A program made the translations under genes and the position numbers. From a virus: a stretch of DNA of 48,994 nt. Of the stretch, positions 16,421 to 24,343 are shown one piece after another. How positions within the stretch are numbered: the first letter of the stretch is position 1; each line of letters opens with the position of its first letter. The notes beneath the pieces were generated by a model, which worked only from the letters and a program-made list of their open reading frames with translations, searched no databases and was not told the DNA's origin. The stretch lies in the IMG/VR virus record IMGVR_UViG_3300024261_000050, positions 1 to 48,994 of that record; one strand, given 5' to 3'.

Positions 16421-17071
16421 CTACGGTCTAAGTGTTTTATTAAACATAGCTGGATTTTCTAAATCAGCTACATATAGAGTTGGAGCTTCTGCAGCTTCAC
16501 CACTACCGCCACCAGGGATTACTACATAAATGTAATGTCCATCCTGAAATGGTGATTTAATTGTTTGATCTCCAAATCCCGCTAAGAATTCAGTAGAACC
16601 AACAATAGCGCCTGCGTCATCAACTACTGAAACATCAGATTGATTGACTACAGGAATCCCTGCAGCTACATGAGTTAATCCAAACACTGACGACCAGTTT
16701 GCACCTTCTGTATCTGAATACTTCTCGAACCCACCATCGGATAATGCAATTTCAGTTGCTGTTCTTGCGGCAAGTATTTCTGTAATGGTTGCTCCATCGC
16801 TGCCATATCCACCTACAACTCTATCAAATTTTTCTTGTCCTGGAAATCTTCCACGACCTTCATCAGATACAGCTTTATTATAAAAGTTATTCGCCGATTG
16901 AACAATTGCGTCAATGTTTGAGATAGCTTTACGTTTCTTAGCACCGGCACCCACTCCAGAGAATTTAGGTGCAGCAACCGTTGCCATAGTACCCATCATT
17001 GCAGCAACAACAGCAAATTCAGCTAATGAAGCTCCACGGGTTCTTTTAAGATAGTTAGTTAGTTTGAACAT
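16421..17071 (-). CDS. Second type IV pilin-like protein
   Basis: 216 residues. A basic N-terminus (MFKLTNYLKRTRG) is followed by ASLAEFAVVAAMMGTMATVA, which has the prepilin pattern of Gly cleavage site, Glu at +5 and a hydrophobic helix. The first residue after Gly is Ala instead of Phe. The globular part is Gly/Ala-rich. It is the first gene of the three-gene cluster and probably forms a pilus-like assembly with the next one. Function in the phage unknown. Confidence 0.72.
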   Translation of the reverse strand: MFKLTNYLKRTRGASLAEFAVVAAMMGTMATVAAPKFSGVGAGAKKRKAISNIDAIVQSANNFYNKAVSDEGRGRFPGQEKFDRVVGGYGSDGATITEILAARTATEIALSDGGFEKYSDTEGANWSSVFGLTHVAAGIPVVNQSDVSVVDDAGAIVGSTEFLAGFGDQTIKSPFQDGHYIYVVIPGGGSGEAAEAPTLYVADLENPAMFNKTLRP

Positions 17072-17206
17072 TTTATATTGTTCTCCATGTTATGTTATTT
17101 AATTAGTTTTAATTATTATTTATTAAACATAGCAAATATCATGCCACATATTAGTAATATGTTTAAGTTAACATATTGCTATACTTACAGTTATACAAAA
17201 TTATAA

Positions 17207-17216
17207 GGTATAAGAA
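17207..17216 (+). promoter_or_regulatory. Repeated GGTATAAGAA motif in the divergent region
   Basis: The 238-base AT-rich region between the pilin cluster and the ClpP gene holds GGTATAAGAA, also seen at 18516-18525 and 30429-30438, each time in an intergenic region upstream of plus-strand genes. It may be a phage promoter element. No gene is seen in 17072-17309. Confidence 0.35.
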
Positions 17217-17309
17217 TTATATATGTATCATTCTATTACATAATGTACAATTATGGTACAATAGTATAGTAACGATACACTTAATAAAAAAGATAAGGAA
17301 ACAAAAGAA

Positions 17310-17885
17310 ATGAACTTAGTACCATTTATTATAGAAAGTACAGCAAAAGGCGAAAGAGCCTACGATATATATTCCAGGCTTTTAAAAGAGGGCATTATAT
17401 TTATTGGGACACCGATAAATGATATGGTAGCAAACAGTATTATTGCACAAATTCTTCTTCTAGAGGCAGAAGAAGATGTAGACGTAATTCATATGTATAT
17501 AAACTCTCCAGGTGGAAACATTACATCAGGGTTAGCTATATATGACACAATGCAGAGTATTAACACCCCTATAGCTACTACATGCGTAGGACAAGCTTCT
17601 AGTATGGGTGCGTTGTTACTAGCAGGTGGGGCAAAAGGACAACGATCGGCGTTACCTAACTCACGGATCATGATTCATCAACCTCATGGTGGAATTATGG
17701 GGCAAGAATCTGACATACAAATACAGGCCGATGAAATGAAGCGAATGAGGTCGTCTTTAAATGCTATCTTATCGAAACATACGAAAAGGACATTGAAAAA
17801 GATAGAAAAAGATACGGATAGAGACTATTTTATGTCTTCTGATGAGGCAAGAAAATATGGAATTATAGATAAAGTATTAAATTAA
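17310..17885 (+). CDS. clpP: ClpP serine protease subunit
   Basis: 191 residues, full length for ClpP. The catalytic triad can be placed: Ser98 in GQASSMGA, His123 in MIHQPHGG and Asp168 in EKDTDRDYF. The [12 protein letters not shown] oxyanion-hole region lies at residues 63-74. ClpP forms barrel-shaped complexes that degrade proteins delivered by ClpX or ClpA, including tmRNA-tagged products. It lies 1.6 kb upstream of a phage tmRNA and 2 kb upstream of a second ClpP-like gene, which suggests a joint role in protein quality control or remodelling of host proteins. Start ATG 17310 is preceded by AAGGAAAC. Confidence 0.93.
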   Translation: MNLVPFIIESTAKGERAYDIYSRLLKEGIIFIGTPINDMVANSIIAQILLLEAEEDVDVIHMYINSPGGNITSGLAIYDTMQSINTPIATTCVGQASSMGALLLAGGAKGQRSALPNSRIMIHQPHGGIMGQESDIQIQADEMKRMRSSLNAILSKHTKRTLKKIEKDTDRDYFMSSDEARKYGIIDKVLN

Positions 17886-17901
17886 CGAGGAGAATTTACT
17901 A

Positions 17902-18267
17902 ATGGAATTTGAAATAGTATTAAATGAAATCGAACAAAGATTGGATGTTGAACAAAAAGAATCTTTACTTAGAGATTTAATTAGTTATGCAGATAGGGGA
18001 TGGCTAGAGATGTCGCTCAGAGACTTTGATGTGATTGGTAGAACAAAGATATATAAAGATTTTGGTTGGCATAACATGGCACACCAGATGCGCGGGGCAG
18101 AACAAAGGAAAGATGCCCACCTCACATCATTACTAGGGAATGTCTCAATAGGCGGATGGATTAGTAGGTATCTATTACAGTACCCTTTAAAACAGTTCTT
18201 ACCTCTACTCCACCGGTACATGTCAGTAGCAGGCTTAAACCTCACCGTAGGCATAACCAATAATTAA
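17902..18267 (+). CDS. Unknown protein
   Basis: 121 residues, with a helical N-terminus and a hydrophobic C-terminal third. Directly follows ClpP with a GAGGAGAA ribosome-binding site, so it is probably co-transcribed. No family recognised. Confidence 0.6.
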   Translation: MEFEIVLNEIEQRLDVEQKESLLRDLISYADRGWLEMSLRDFDVIGRTKIYKDFGWHNMAHQMRGAEQRKDAHLTSLLGNVSIGGWISRYLLQYPLKQFLPLLHRYMSVAGLNLTVGITNN

Positions 18268-18269
18268 CT

Positions 18270-18497
18270 ATGAGTAAAGATCAAATAGCGTCTCAACAAC
18301 CACTTAATATTAATATGGAAAATACCACACTAATGAAGTGTGTTAAGTGTAAATCTACAACGTTTTCAGAAGGTGTCCAATTAAGGAGGATATCTGAGAT
18401 TGCGTCACCCACAGGACAGGCAGGCATTATACCAGTACCAGTCTTTTTCTGCATCAGCTGTAAATCAGAGATTACCCAAGAGAACAAAGAAACATAA
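18270..18497 (+). CDS. Small zinc-ribbon protein
   Basis: 75 residues with CVKC near residue 24 and CISC near residue 61, separated by a GIIPVPVFFC strand. This arrangement (CxxC, then a proline-rich strand, then CxxC) is found in small phage proteins of unknown function. Starts two bases after the preceding stop. Confidence 0.6.
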   Translation: MSKDQIASQQPLNINMENTTLMKCVKCKSTTFSEGVQLRRISEIASPTGQAGIIPVPVFFCISCKSEITQENKET

Positions 18498-18591
18498 AAT
18501 AAATTAGTATAATTTGGTATAAGAAAAATAGTGTTTATAGGCTTGGCACTAAAATAAAATGCAAGCCTCACATTTGAAAACAGGAAATAAC

Positions 18592-18894
18592 ATGGAAAAA
18601 AATAAAAGTACGTGGGCAGTAATAGTCTACGTGGGCAATTACATGAGGAAAGAAAAAGGGTCTTCTTGTGACCTAATTGGGGTCTATCCGACTAAAGAAG
18701 CAGCTATGTTTATTAGTCGTAAGGCTAAATTTAATATGAAGTTAGCCTTCTACCCCAAAGTAATCCCATCCAGTGCTCCCGTAACTACGACTAAAGTCGA
18801 GCCTTATTTAGCGTACATTAACGAAAAAGAGGAAAAAAGAAATGGCAACAGCAAAAGCATTACCGATGATAAACGGTACAGCAAACGGGGCTGA
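18592..18894 (+). CDS. Unknown protein
   Basis: 100 residues from ATG 18592, chosen because CAGGAAATAAC precedes it; an earlier in-frame ATG at 18559 lacks a site. A GGTATAAGAA motif lies about 70 bases upstream. Overlaps the next gene by 53 bases. No family recognised. Confidence 0.5.
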   Translation: MEKNKSTWAVIVYVGNYMRKEKGSSCDLIGVYPTKEAAMFISRKAKFNMKLAFYPKVIPSSAPVTTTKVEPYLAYINEKEEKRNGNSKSITDDKRYSKRG

Positions 18895-19219
18895 TTTTAA
18901 GATTACAGGGAGCGGGCGAATGAGCACCGGACTTGTTGAGAAATCCGTCCAAATCTCCCAAGCTATGGGGACTAAGTTTGAAGTAGAAGTTAGAGGAGAC
19001 TATATCTGGATTATGGCTAAGCGCCATAAAATGAGTTTAGATCATCTCTTAAGCTTGGTTAAAAAGAATGCGAAGGTGCGTAACATAAGATGGAAAGGAA
19101 ATAAATACAGAATTTCTAAGAAGTCTGAAGGCATATGCTGGCCATCGCGAAGCGGAGTTTGGGGATCATCTGGATCTGTGAAAAGTCATAGACCATGGTA
19201 TCTTACCCCAGGTAAGTAA
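18842..19219 (+). CDS. Unknown basic protein
   Basis: 125 residues, basic, with a Ser/Gly-rich C-terminus (SRSGVWGSSGSVKSH). Preceded by GAGGAAAAAAGA. Ends just before a strong terminator. It may bind nucleic acid on charge grounds, but no motif supports this. Confidence 0.55.
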   Translation: MATAKALPMINGTANGADFKITGSGRMSTGLVEKSVQISQAMGTKFEVEVRGDYIWIMAKRHKMSLDHLLSLVKKNAKVRNIRWKGNKYRISKKSEGICWPSRSGVWGSSGSVKSHRPWYLTPGK

Positions 19220-19226
19220 TAAAATT

Positions 19227-19263
19227 AAGAAGGGAGGGCTTAACGGCTCTCCCCTTCTTTTTT
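19227..19263 (+). terminator. Rho-independent terminator
   Basis: GC-rich stem with left arm AAGAAGGGAGGGC and right arm GGCTCTCCCCTTCTT, followed by a T-run. Separates the ClpP operon from the tmRNA region. Confidence 0.8.
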
Positions 19264-19299
19264 ACTTTGAAGTAAGACAAAATCGGAGTATATTTAATT

Positions 19300-19494
19300 A
19301 TGAGTATAAACATGACAAACTTTAAAGAACAAACAGATGGATCTGCGACGCTTGATTTACATTATGATAAAGACTTTGAAGTATTTTTAAAAGAAAAGTT
19401 TGGTTGGAAGAGAGTAACTCAAAAAAGAATAGAAAAATTTATAAACGATACTTTACTTGAAATGGTGAGTAAAGACATAAAAAATACACAATAA
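19300..19494 (+). CDS. Unknown small protein
   Basis: 64 residues, charged, probably helical at the C-terminus. It ends five bases before the tmRNA 5' end, so the two are probably on one transcript. No family recognised. Confidence 0.5.
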   Translation: MSINMTNFKEQTDGSATLDLHYDKDFEVFLKEKFGWKRVTQKRIEKFINDTLLEMVSKDIKNTQ

Positions 19495-19498
19495 TAAT

Positions 19499-19922
19499 GG
19501 GCCCTAACTAGTATCGATTGGCAGAACTTACTATATGAAGCGCAGTCATGAAGAAAACATGTAAAAAATCAACCGTCAATTTAATTGGCAATTATAGTTA
19601 CGCAGCTGCAGCTTAATTGACTGTAGCCATCGTCCTTTGACTCCGATAAAGGAAAAGCGATGACATTATCGGGAAGAACCTACTACTTGTAGTGAAAAAA
19701 GGTTAGAAGTAATACGCAATAAACCAGTAACCTTGAGAAACACGGTGAAAGCCCAGCTGTTAGATTGTGTAAAGTATCGTTGGTTACCATCGAGCTACGA
19801 CGATTAAATTTGAGAAAAGAACAGACATGGTAGACTTTGTCAGGGGGAAAGAAACTGACTAAACTGTAAATGACTTTTATAGAAGGCTGAGCAAGACGCG
19901 GGGGCAGTACCCGTGGGGTCCA
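19499..19922 (+). ncRNA. ssrA: Phage-encoded tmRNA
   Basis: The two ends form a 7-bp acceptor stem (GGGCCCT at 19499-19505 with GGGGTCC at 19915-19921, two G-U pairs), followed by A73; CCA is not fully encoded. Near the 3' end AACTGACTAAACTGTA and GACGCGGG match the conserved tmRNA 3' segment. The T-loop is unusual (GGCAGTA). A short tag frame ends GCA GCT GCA GCT TAA; with AAT after CGTC as resume codon it reads NLIGNYSYAAAA. Hairpins typical of tmRNA pseudoknots lie between. tmRNA frees ribosomes stalled on mRNAs without stop codons and tags the product for ClpP-type proteases, two of which are encoded nearby. Confidence 0.85.
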
Positions 19923-19951
19923 CAAAATTAATATAAAACCAATTAGGCGTA

Positions 19952-20530
19952 ATGATAAAGATAAAAAGTTCTTTAAAAAAGGATGTAGTGTTTGATTGTA
20001 TAGATTATAATATAAACATCGACAGTAGAACGATGTATTATAGTGATGAAATAGATCTATACTCTCCAGCATGGATAAAAAGTAGGATAGAAGCTATATA
20101 CGCCTTAACAGGAGATAACAAGTCTCCCGTAACATTGGAGATAACTTCTTATGGTGGGGACGTGTACGGCATGTTTGGTGCTATAGATGTCATAAAAAAT
20201 GCACCCACAAAAGTAAATACAGTGGGTAGGGGGGCAATAATGTCTGCAGCCACCTGGATACTAGCATCAGGGACGGGAGATAGGATATTAGCTCCACATA
20301 CCACAGTAATGATACATGAGATATCATCACTTATAAATGGAACTAGTAAAGACATAATAGCAGAAGCATCTCATTTAAAAAGCTTACAAACAAAGATGTA
20401 TAATACGTTTGAAGCGTATTCAAATAAATCAAGCACATACTGGAAAAAGATGTCGAAAGTAAATTTTTATCTTACACCTGAGAAATGCTTAGATTTAGGA
20501 ATCATTAATAAAATAGAAGGAAGTAAATAA
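19952..20530 (+). CDS. ClpP-like protein, second copy
   Basis: 192 residues with the ClpP/crotonase fold: EITSYGGDVYGMFGAI at residues 63-78, Ser98 in GRGAIMSAATW and His122 in MIHEISS. The position of the catalytic Asp is not conserved: where ClpP has DTxRD this protein reads KKMSKVN. It resembles the ClpP-related proteases of phages that act in head maturation, but it stands next to the tmRNA and not beside the portal gene. It may mix with the complete ClpP at 17310 or have a separate role. Confidence 0.82.
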   Translation: MIKIKSSLKKDVVFDCIDYNINIDSRTMYYSDEIDLYSPAWIKSRIEAIYALTGDNKSPVTLEITSYGGDVYGMFGAIDVIKNAPTKVNTVGRGAIMSAATWILASGTGDRILAPHTTVMIHEISSLINGTSKDIIAEASHLKSLQTKMYNTFEAYSNKSSTYWKKMSKVNFYLTPEKCLDLGIINKIEGSK

Positions 20531-20531
20531 A

Positions 20532-20756
20532 ATGGAAACAGAAACATTTGTAGATTTTAAAGGCGATAAAGGGCATTTACTCCCTGCGCAAGAGCAGTTT
20601 TTACTGGATTTTTCAAGGCATATGTCTAAGTACGTAGAAGATAATCCGCAAGGAAGTGCAGGAGAGCTGATGTTTATGTTAGAAGAGATTTTAATGAAGA
20701 CTCAGATAGCCCAAGAAATGCTAGACGTAACCGGGGAGATAAGAACTAATGGATAG
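20532..20756 (+). CDS. Unknown small protein
   Basis: 74 residues, acidic and helical. Follows the ClpP-like gene with AAGGAAGTAAATAA as ribosome-binding site and overlaps the next gene by 8 bases. No family recognised. Confidence 0.55.
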   Translation: METETFVDFKGDKGHLLPAQEQFLLDFSRHMSKYVEDNPQGSAGELMFMLEEILMKTQIAQEMLDVTGEIRTNG

Positions 20757-21237
20757 GGTCAGAAGAACAAAAGTAGAAATTGAAGCTGGTATGACTTTTG
20801 AGCAAAAGAAGAAGGGATACACCCTCGATGACTTAGATGTGCCAGAAACTTTAAAGAAAAAAAAGATAGAAATAACAACAAAAAATGGCGATAAAACTTG
20901 GGAAACAGTAGATCATGAGTATAAGACTATTTATAAATATAAGGATCACGAAAGGGTGATAGAGAAAGAAGTACCTGTTGTAAAAGAAGTTAGAATTTTA
21001 AATGGGACAAAGAAAACCGAAAAAACTGTAGATGAAATTTTAAGTGAAGAGCTAGGAAAGTGTGTATGGGAATGGAAAACAGTGAAAATGGACAATAAGT
21101 TTAGAGTTGGAATGCTGGACGAATTGGGGAAAAAGGGATGGAAGTTTGCTTTCATTACGGAGTGGTCTTTAATAGACCCAAGTAAAAAAAATAAACCACA
21201 TACTATAAGTTTCCAGAGACCAATCTTCAAGTCATGA
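20749..21237 (+). CDS. Unknown charged protein
   Basis: 162 residues, very rich in Lys and Glu, with a central stretch of alternating charge (KYKDHERVIEKEVPVVKEV). The C-terminal part (LGKKGWKFAFITEWSL) is more hydrophobic. Its TGA stop overlaps the next ATG, so TGA serves as stop here. No family recognised. Confidence 0.55.
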   Translation: MDRVRRTKVEIEAGMTFEQKKKGYTLDDLDVPETLKKKKIEITTKNGDKTWETVDHEYKTIYKYKDHERVIEKEVPVVKEVRILNGTKKTEKTVDEILSEELGKCVWEWKTVKMDNKFRVGMLDELGKKGWKFAFITEWSLIDPSKKNKPHTISFQRPIFKS

Positions 21238-21476
21238 AGAGAGTAACTGACGAAGATACTCAAAAATTACAGGAGATTGAAGAGTTACTAAAGTTTACTA
21301 AAGAAAGATTAGAGGGTAAAAGTCCTACAGAACAAGCTAAACAAATACTTTTGTTGCAAGTTGGTAGGACTTTTTCTCATACTTTAGAGAGCCATGGGAT
21401 AGAAGTTAGTGATGTTTTAATGAACGACTTTAAGGAAGCTTACACAAAAGACATACTAAATTTCTCAATAAAATAA
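21234..21476 (+). CDS. Unknown small helical protein
   Basis: 80 residues, charged and probably all-helical. Start coupled to the upstream TGA stop (ATGA). No family recognised. Confidence 0.55.
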   Translation: MKRVTDEDTQKLQEIEELLKFTKERLEGKSPTEQAKQILLLQVGRTFSHTLESHGIEVSDVLMNDFKEAYTKDILNFSIK

Positions 21477-21494
21477 AAAAGTAAAGGATTACAA

Positions 21495-22271
21495 ATGAAA
21501 ATCTATACACATTCTTATGTAGATTTGGATGCTGCATTCTCAGCATCCTTAGTTAAATTACACAACAGTGATAAAAAATGTACAATCGAGTTCGTTTCTG
21601 CAGACCATGACGGAGTTGGTCTGGATACGGATTCTATTATAGTAGACTTGGAAGCAGGTGGCAAAGGCTTAAAAGGAGATAAATCAGCATTTTCAAGTTA
21701 TCTAAATATGTACTGCAAAAACACTTATAAGGAGGCATTCACTAATCTTTCTAGGTTCATAGACGCCCAAGACTCAACAGGCGACTGGAGCACTGGGTAC
21801 GAGATTTATGGAGAAGGTATGGAATCTATTCCTACCCTACAATACTTATTTAATTCTCTAAGAAGCAGTTATGACGACGACAAAGCATTAGTCAACTTCG
21901 CACATAACGTCCTAATAGGTGAACTAAAAAATTATAAAAAGTATCGTAAAGCACTAGTGGAGGCGGAGGAAGCAGAATGGGTGTACAATAACATAGCTAT
22001 AACTAAAGGTGTAGAGACACAAACCACTGGTATCTTGTTTTCCAAAGGAGCCGACTTCGTTATATACGAAGATGGAAATAATCTAGGAGTTCTTAGATCA
22101 AAATACTTGGCGGAAGTTAACTTAGGAAACAAGCTAAAGAGCGAGTTACCTTCTTGGTTTCATCACGAGTCCGGATTTTTATCTAGCTGGGGAACGAGGA
22201 AAGCTATAAAGTCAACCCCACCGAGCATATCTTCCGAGCAATTAGCAGGGATAATACACACACTATTTTAA
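21495..22271 (+). CDS. Possible DHH-type phosphoesterase
   Basis: 258 residues. The N-terminus (HSYVDLDAAFSASLV) has the H-x-x-x-D-x-D-A layout of DHH-family phosphoesterases, and later Asp-containing motifs (IIVDLEAGG, RFIDAQDSTGDW) could complete the metal site. DHH enzymes cleave short oligonucleotides or cyclic dinucleotides. The match is only to the motif layout, so the assignment is tentative. Last gene before a convergent terminator. Confidence 0.5.
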   Translation: MKIYTHSYVDLDAAFSASLVKLHNSDKKCTIEFVSADHDGVGLDTDSIIVDLEAGGKGLKGDKSAFSSYLNMYCKNTYKEAFTNLSRFIDAQDSTGDWSTGYEIYGEGMESIPTLQYLFNSLRSSYDDDKALVNFAHNVLIGELKNYKKYRKALVEAEEAEWVYNNIAITKGVETQTTGILFSKGADFVIYEDGNNLGVLRSKYLAEVNLGNKLKSELPSWFHHESGFLSSWGTRKAIKSTPPSISSEQLAGIIHTLF

Positions 22272-22284
22272 TTTATAAGAAAAG

Positions 22285-22309
22285 GAAAAGGTACACATGT
22301 AACCTTTTC
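22285..22309. terminator. Bidirectional terminator between convergent operons
   Basis: Stem GAAAAGGT / ACCTTTTC with a 9-base loop, flanked by A-rich and T-rich runs on the two sides, in the 45-base gap between convergent genes. Confidence 0.75.
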
Positions 22310-22316
22310 TTTTACC

Positions 22317-22886
22317 TTAAAAAGGCTTGTACTTCTCCCTAGCAGACTTATAAGTATATACAGGGGTTTCTGAGTCTCTGACTAGTTTAGTCCCCCCTAA
22401 TTTTATATCAGGTTTTTTATCTTCTTCACCTGCTTCCTCTTCGTTTCTCTCACCCTCTTCCTTGTAAACATAAGAGTCGACATCTCTTTCTGCAGTTTTA
22501 CCTTGTATAGGTGGGTCATTTTTTTGTACAGAAATCTTTGGTTTATTTTCTTTCTCTGTTTTCTCTACCTTAAAGTTAGATTTAGTAAAATTTTGATTAT
22601 TAAAGTAGTCACTTAGGTCATCTTCGGCTACTAAAGAATAATATACGTGTGGTTTATTGTCGTCACTTTTAAACCCAAGTTTCTTAGTTTCTTCAAATCC
22701 CACGTCAGTGGTAGTAACTTTTAAAGTTACAACATCATATCCCCACCGTTTATTAGGTATGTGCCTTAATATAACGCAAGGATCGGACTCACCTACTAGT
22801 TCCAAATACCCATTTAAGTATTCTGAATTATATTCGTGGTCTCTCCATACAATAGTTTGATCATCATTGTTTTTAAAGTAAGGCAT
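22317..22886 (-). CDS. Unknown acidic protein
   Basis: 189 residues. The N-terminal half looks folded and aromatic; the C-terminal half is a disordered, Lys/Glu-rich tail (EEGERNEEEAGEEDKKPD). Last gene of the minus-strand polymerase operon. Ends in TAA. No family recognised. Confidence 0.6.
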   Translation of the reverse strand: MPYFKNNDDQTIVWRDHEYNSEYLNGYLELVGESDPCVILRHIPNKRWGYDVVTLKVTTTDVGFEETKKLGFKSDDNKPHVYYSLVAEDDLSDYFNNQNFTKSNFKVEKTEKENKPKISVQKNDPPIQGKTAERDVDSYVYKEEGERNEEEAGEEDKKPDIKLGGTKLVRDSETPVYTYKSAREKYKPF

Positions 22887-22887
22887 A

Positions 22888-23376
22888 TTATAATCCTAGT
22901 TGCAAAGTAGTTGCTAGCCTAGCCTCTCTACTTAAAGGTAATTTTTCATTTTTATCTTCTACCCACATTTTAAATGATGGAAATACCTTACTATCACTAC
23001 TTATATTTTTATTAACAGAGTACCAGTCAGCTAGAGCTTCTAACTGATTCTCTAATGGTTGATCGATTCCCATCTTGTGAGCATGGTGTAAGTTTCTTTT
23101 ATAATGCCCATCAACAGCATCCCTAAACAATTTTTTAATAAGAGGGTCTTTAATCCCTGTAACCCCTTTTGGTCCTTTAAAGTATGCTACATATGGGTTC
23201 CACATATCTTTACTAAATTTATCCATATCATGCTTTAAAAGAGTACTCAAAGGAATACCAAGGTTACGGCCAGGGCTTATCATGGAAGCTTTATGTTTTA
23301 ATAAATATTTTAAGTAACTTCCATGATCTTTTAAAGTTAAGTCTTCGTATTGGGCTATTTTTTTAAAGTATTTCAT
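22888..23376 (-). CDS. DUF5662-like protein
   Basis: 162 residues. The pattern of an N-terminal YLLKHKASMI segment, LLKHDMDKFS, and YKRNLHHAHK followed by an ALADWYS helix matches phage proteins of the DUF5662 type. The conserved His and Asp suggest a metal site. Function unknown. Its start overlaps the upstream stop by one base. Confidence 0.6.
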   Translation of the reverse strand: MKYFKKIAQYEDLTLKDHGSYLKYLLKHKASMISPGRNLGIPLSTLLKHDMDKFSKDMWNPYVAYFKGPKGVTGIKDPLIKKLFRDAVDGHYKRNLHHAHKMGIDQPLENQLEALADWYSVNKNISSDSKVFPSFKMWVEDKNEKLPLSREARLATTLQLGL

Positions 23377-23720
23377 TATTTTATAATATCCTTATAGTGA
23401 GTACCTAGTTTAATATTATTTTTTTTGAACCAACCTGAGTTAGTTTCTATAACATATTTATATTCACCAGCCCCGAACACTGGGTATCTCTGTTCCTCTA
23501 CAAGCTTTTCCACGTTCAGAAGATTACCTTTTACATCAAAAAAGCCTACATCAATTGAGAAGGAAACATTTTTATTTCAAAAGTTACCAGACTTTGGTTC
23601 TCCAAAGATGAATAATGCACCTTCATTAGTCTTTAATTTATTTTGACCCATAAGACCTTTCATTTGGTCGTTAGGTGATGTGGCGGTAAATCTGATATTT
23701 AATTTATGTGTTTTTTTCAT
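23376..23720 (-). CDS. DUF192 family protein with in-frame TGA
   Basis: 114 residues from ATG 23720 to TAA 23376-23378, with one in-frame TGA at 23577-23579 (codon 48). The DUF192 pattern is clear: QMKGLMGQNKL, then GALFIFGEP, then NF-(TGA)-NKNVSFSIDVGFFD, and finally GEYKYVIETNSG. In DUF192 proteins this segment reads FWMKNT, so the TGA falls exactly on the conserved tryptophan. This is among the best single pieces of evidence that TGA encodes Trp here. The molecular role of the family is not established. Confidence 0.85.
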
Positions 23721-23746
23721 TTACAGTTACGTTGTTGTACTTATTA

Positions 23747-24343
23747 TTATAAGTAGATTTTTATTAAATTTCTAAGGGCATCAAATCTTGTTGCTTTATG
23801 TCTAAATGCTCCTACTCCAGACTCAATTGGATATAAAAATTCCCTGACTTTTCTAGATATAGGAATATCGTATCCTTTCATCATTCTGTTTTGAGCAGCA
23901 AATTCTTCTATCGCATCTCTCTTGCCTCTAGTAAATTTATCTTTCAGTGTTTTTGGTCTAAAAGTTTTTTGAGGGTTCTTTTGGTTTCTTATAGCGTGGG
24001 TAAGCTCATGCTTTTTTATCATAGGATACTCCGCCCCCAACTTTCTTTTATTTAAAAAAACTAGTTGTTTTCCGCTTTTCATGCCTACAGTTTTTGCTAC
24101 TGGGAATGAGCCTAAGTCTTGGTATAAACTTTCCCCCATTATTTTGCCTACAGCCTTATCCAGGTCATTTCAGTTATTTATTTCTTTTATTGACAAGGCA
24201 GTTTTAGTTAATTTTAAGTTTCCCAACCCAGTTCTTCTTAGTGCCCTAATAAAAGGTGGTTTTTTTCCAGCAGCCAAAGATTTGTCCATTAACTTTTTTA
24301 ATTCCGGAACTTTTTTTGTACTAAGCGGTCTTTGGAAACTCAT
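23747..24343 (-). CDS. HELTH-motif protein with in-frame TGA
   Basis: 198 codons plus stop; the start ATG 24343 overlaps the polymerase stop by one base. An in-frame TGA lies at 24170-24172 (codon 58), in EINN-(TGA)-NDLDKAVG. Residues near 108 read MIKKHELTHAIRN, an HExxH metal-binding motif typical of zinc metalloproteases, so it may be a small metallopeptidase, perhaps acting on a virion protein. If TGA were a stop, only an internally started C-terminal fragment could hold the motif. Confidence 0.65.

Noticed and set aside
19499-19922. Group I intron
   Set aside because: The structured region has acceptor-like ends, a tag frame and the conserved 3' AACTGACTAA...GACGCGGG segment of tmRNA, and does not interrupt a gene.
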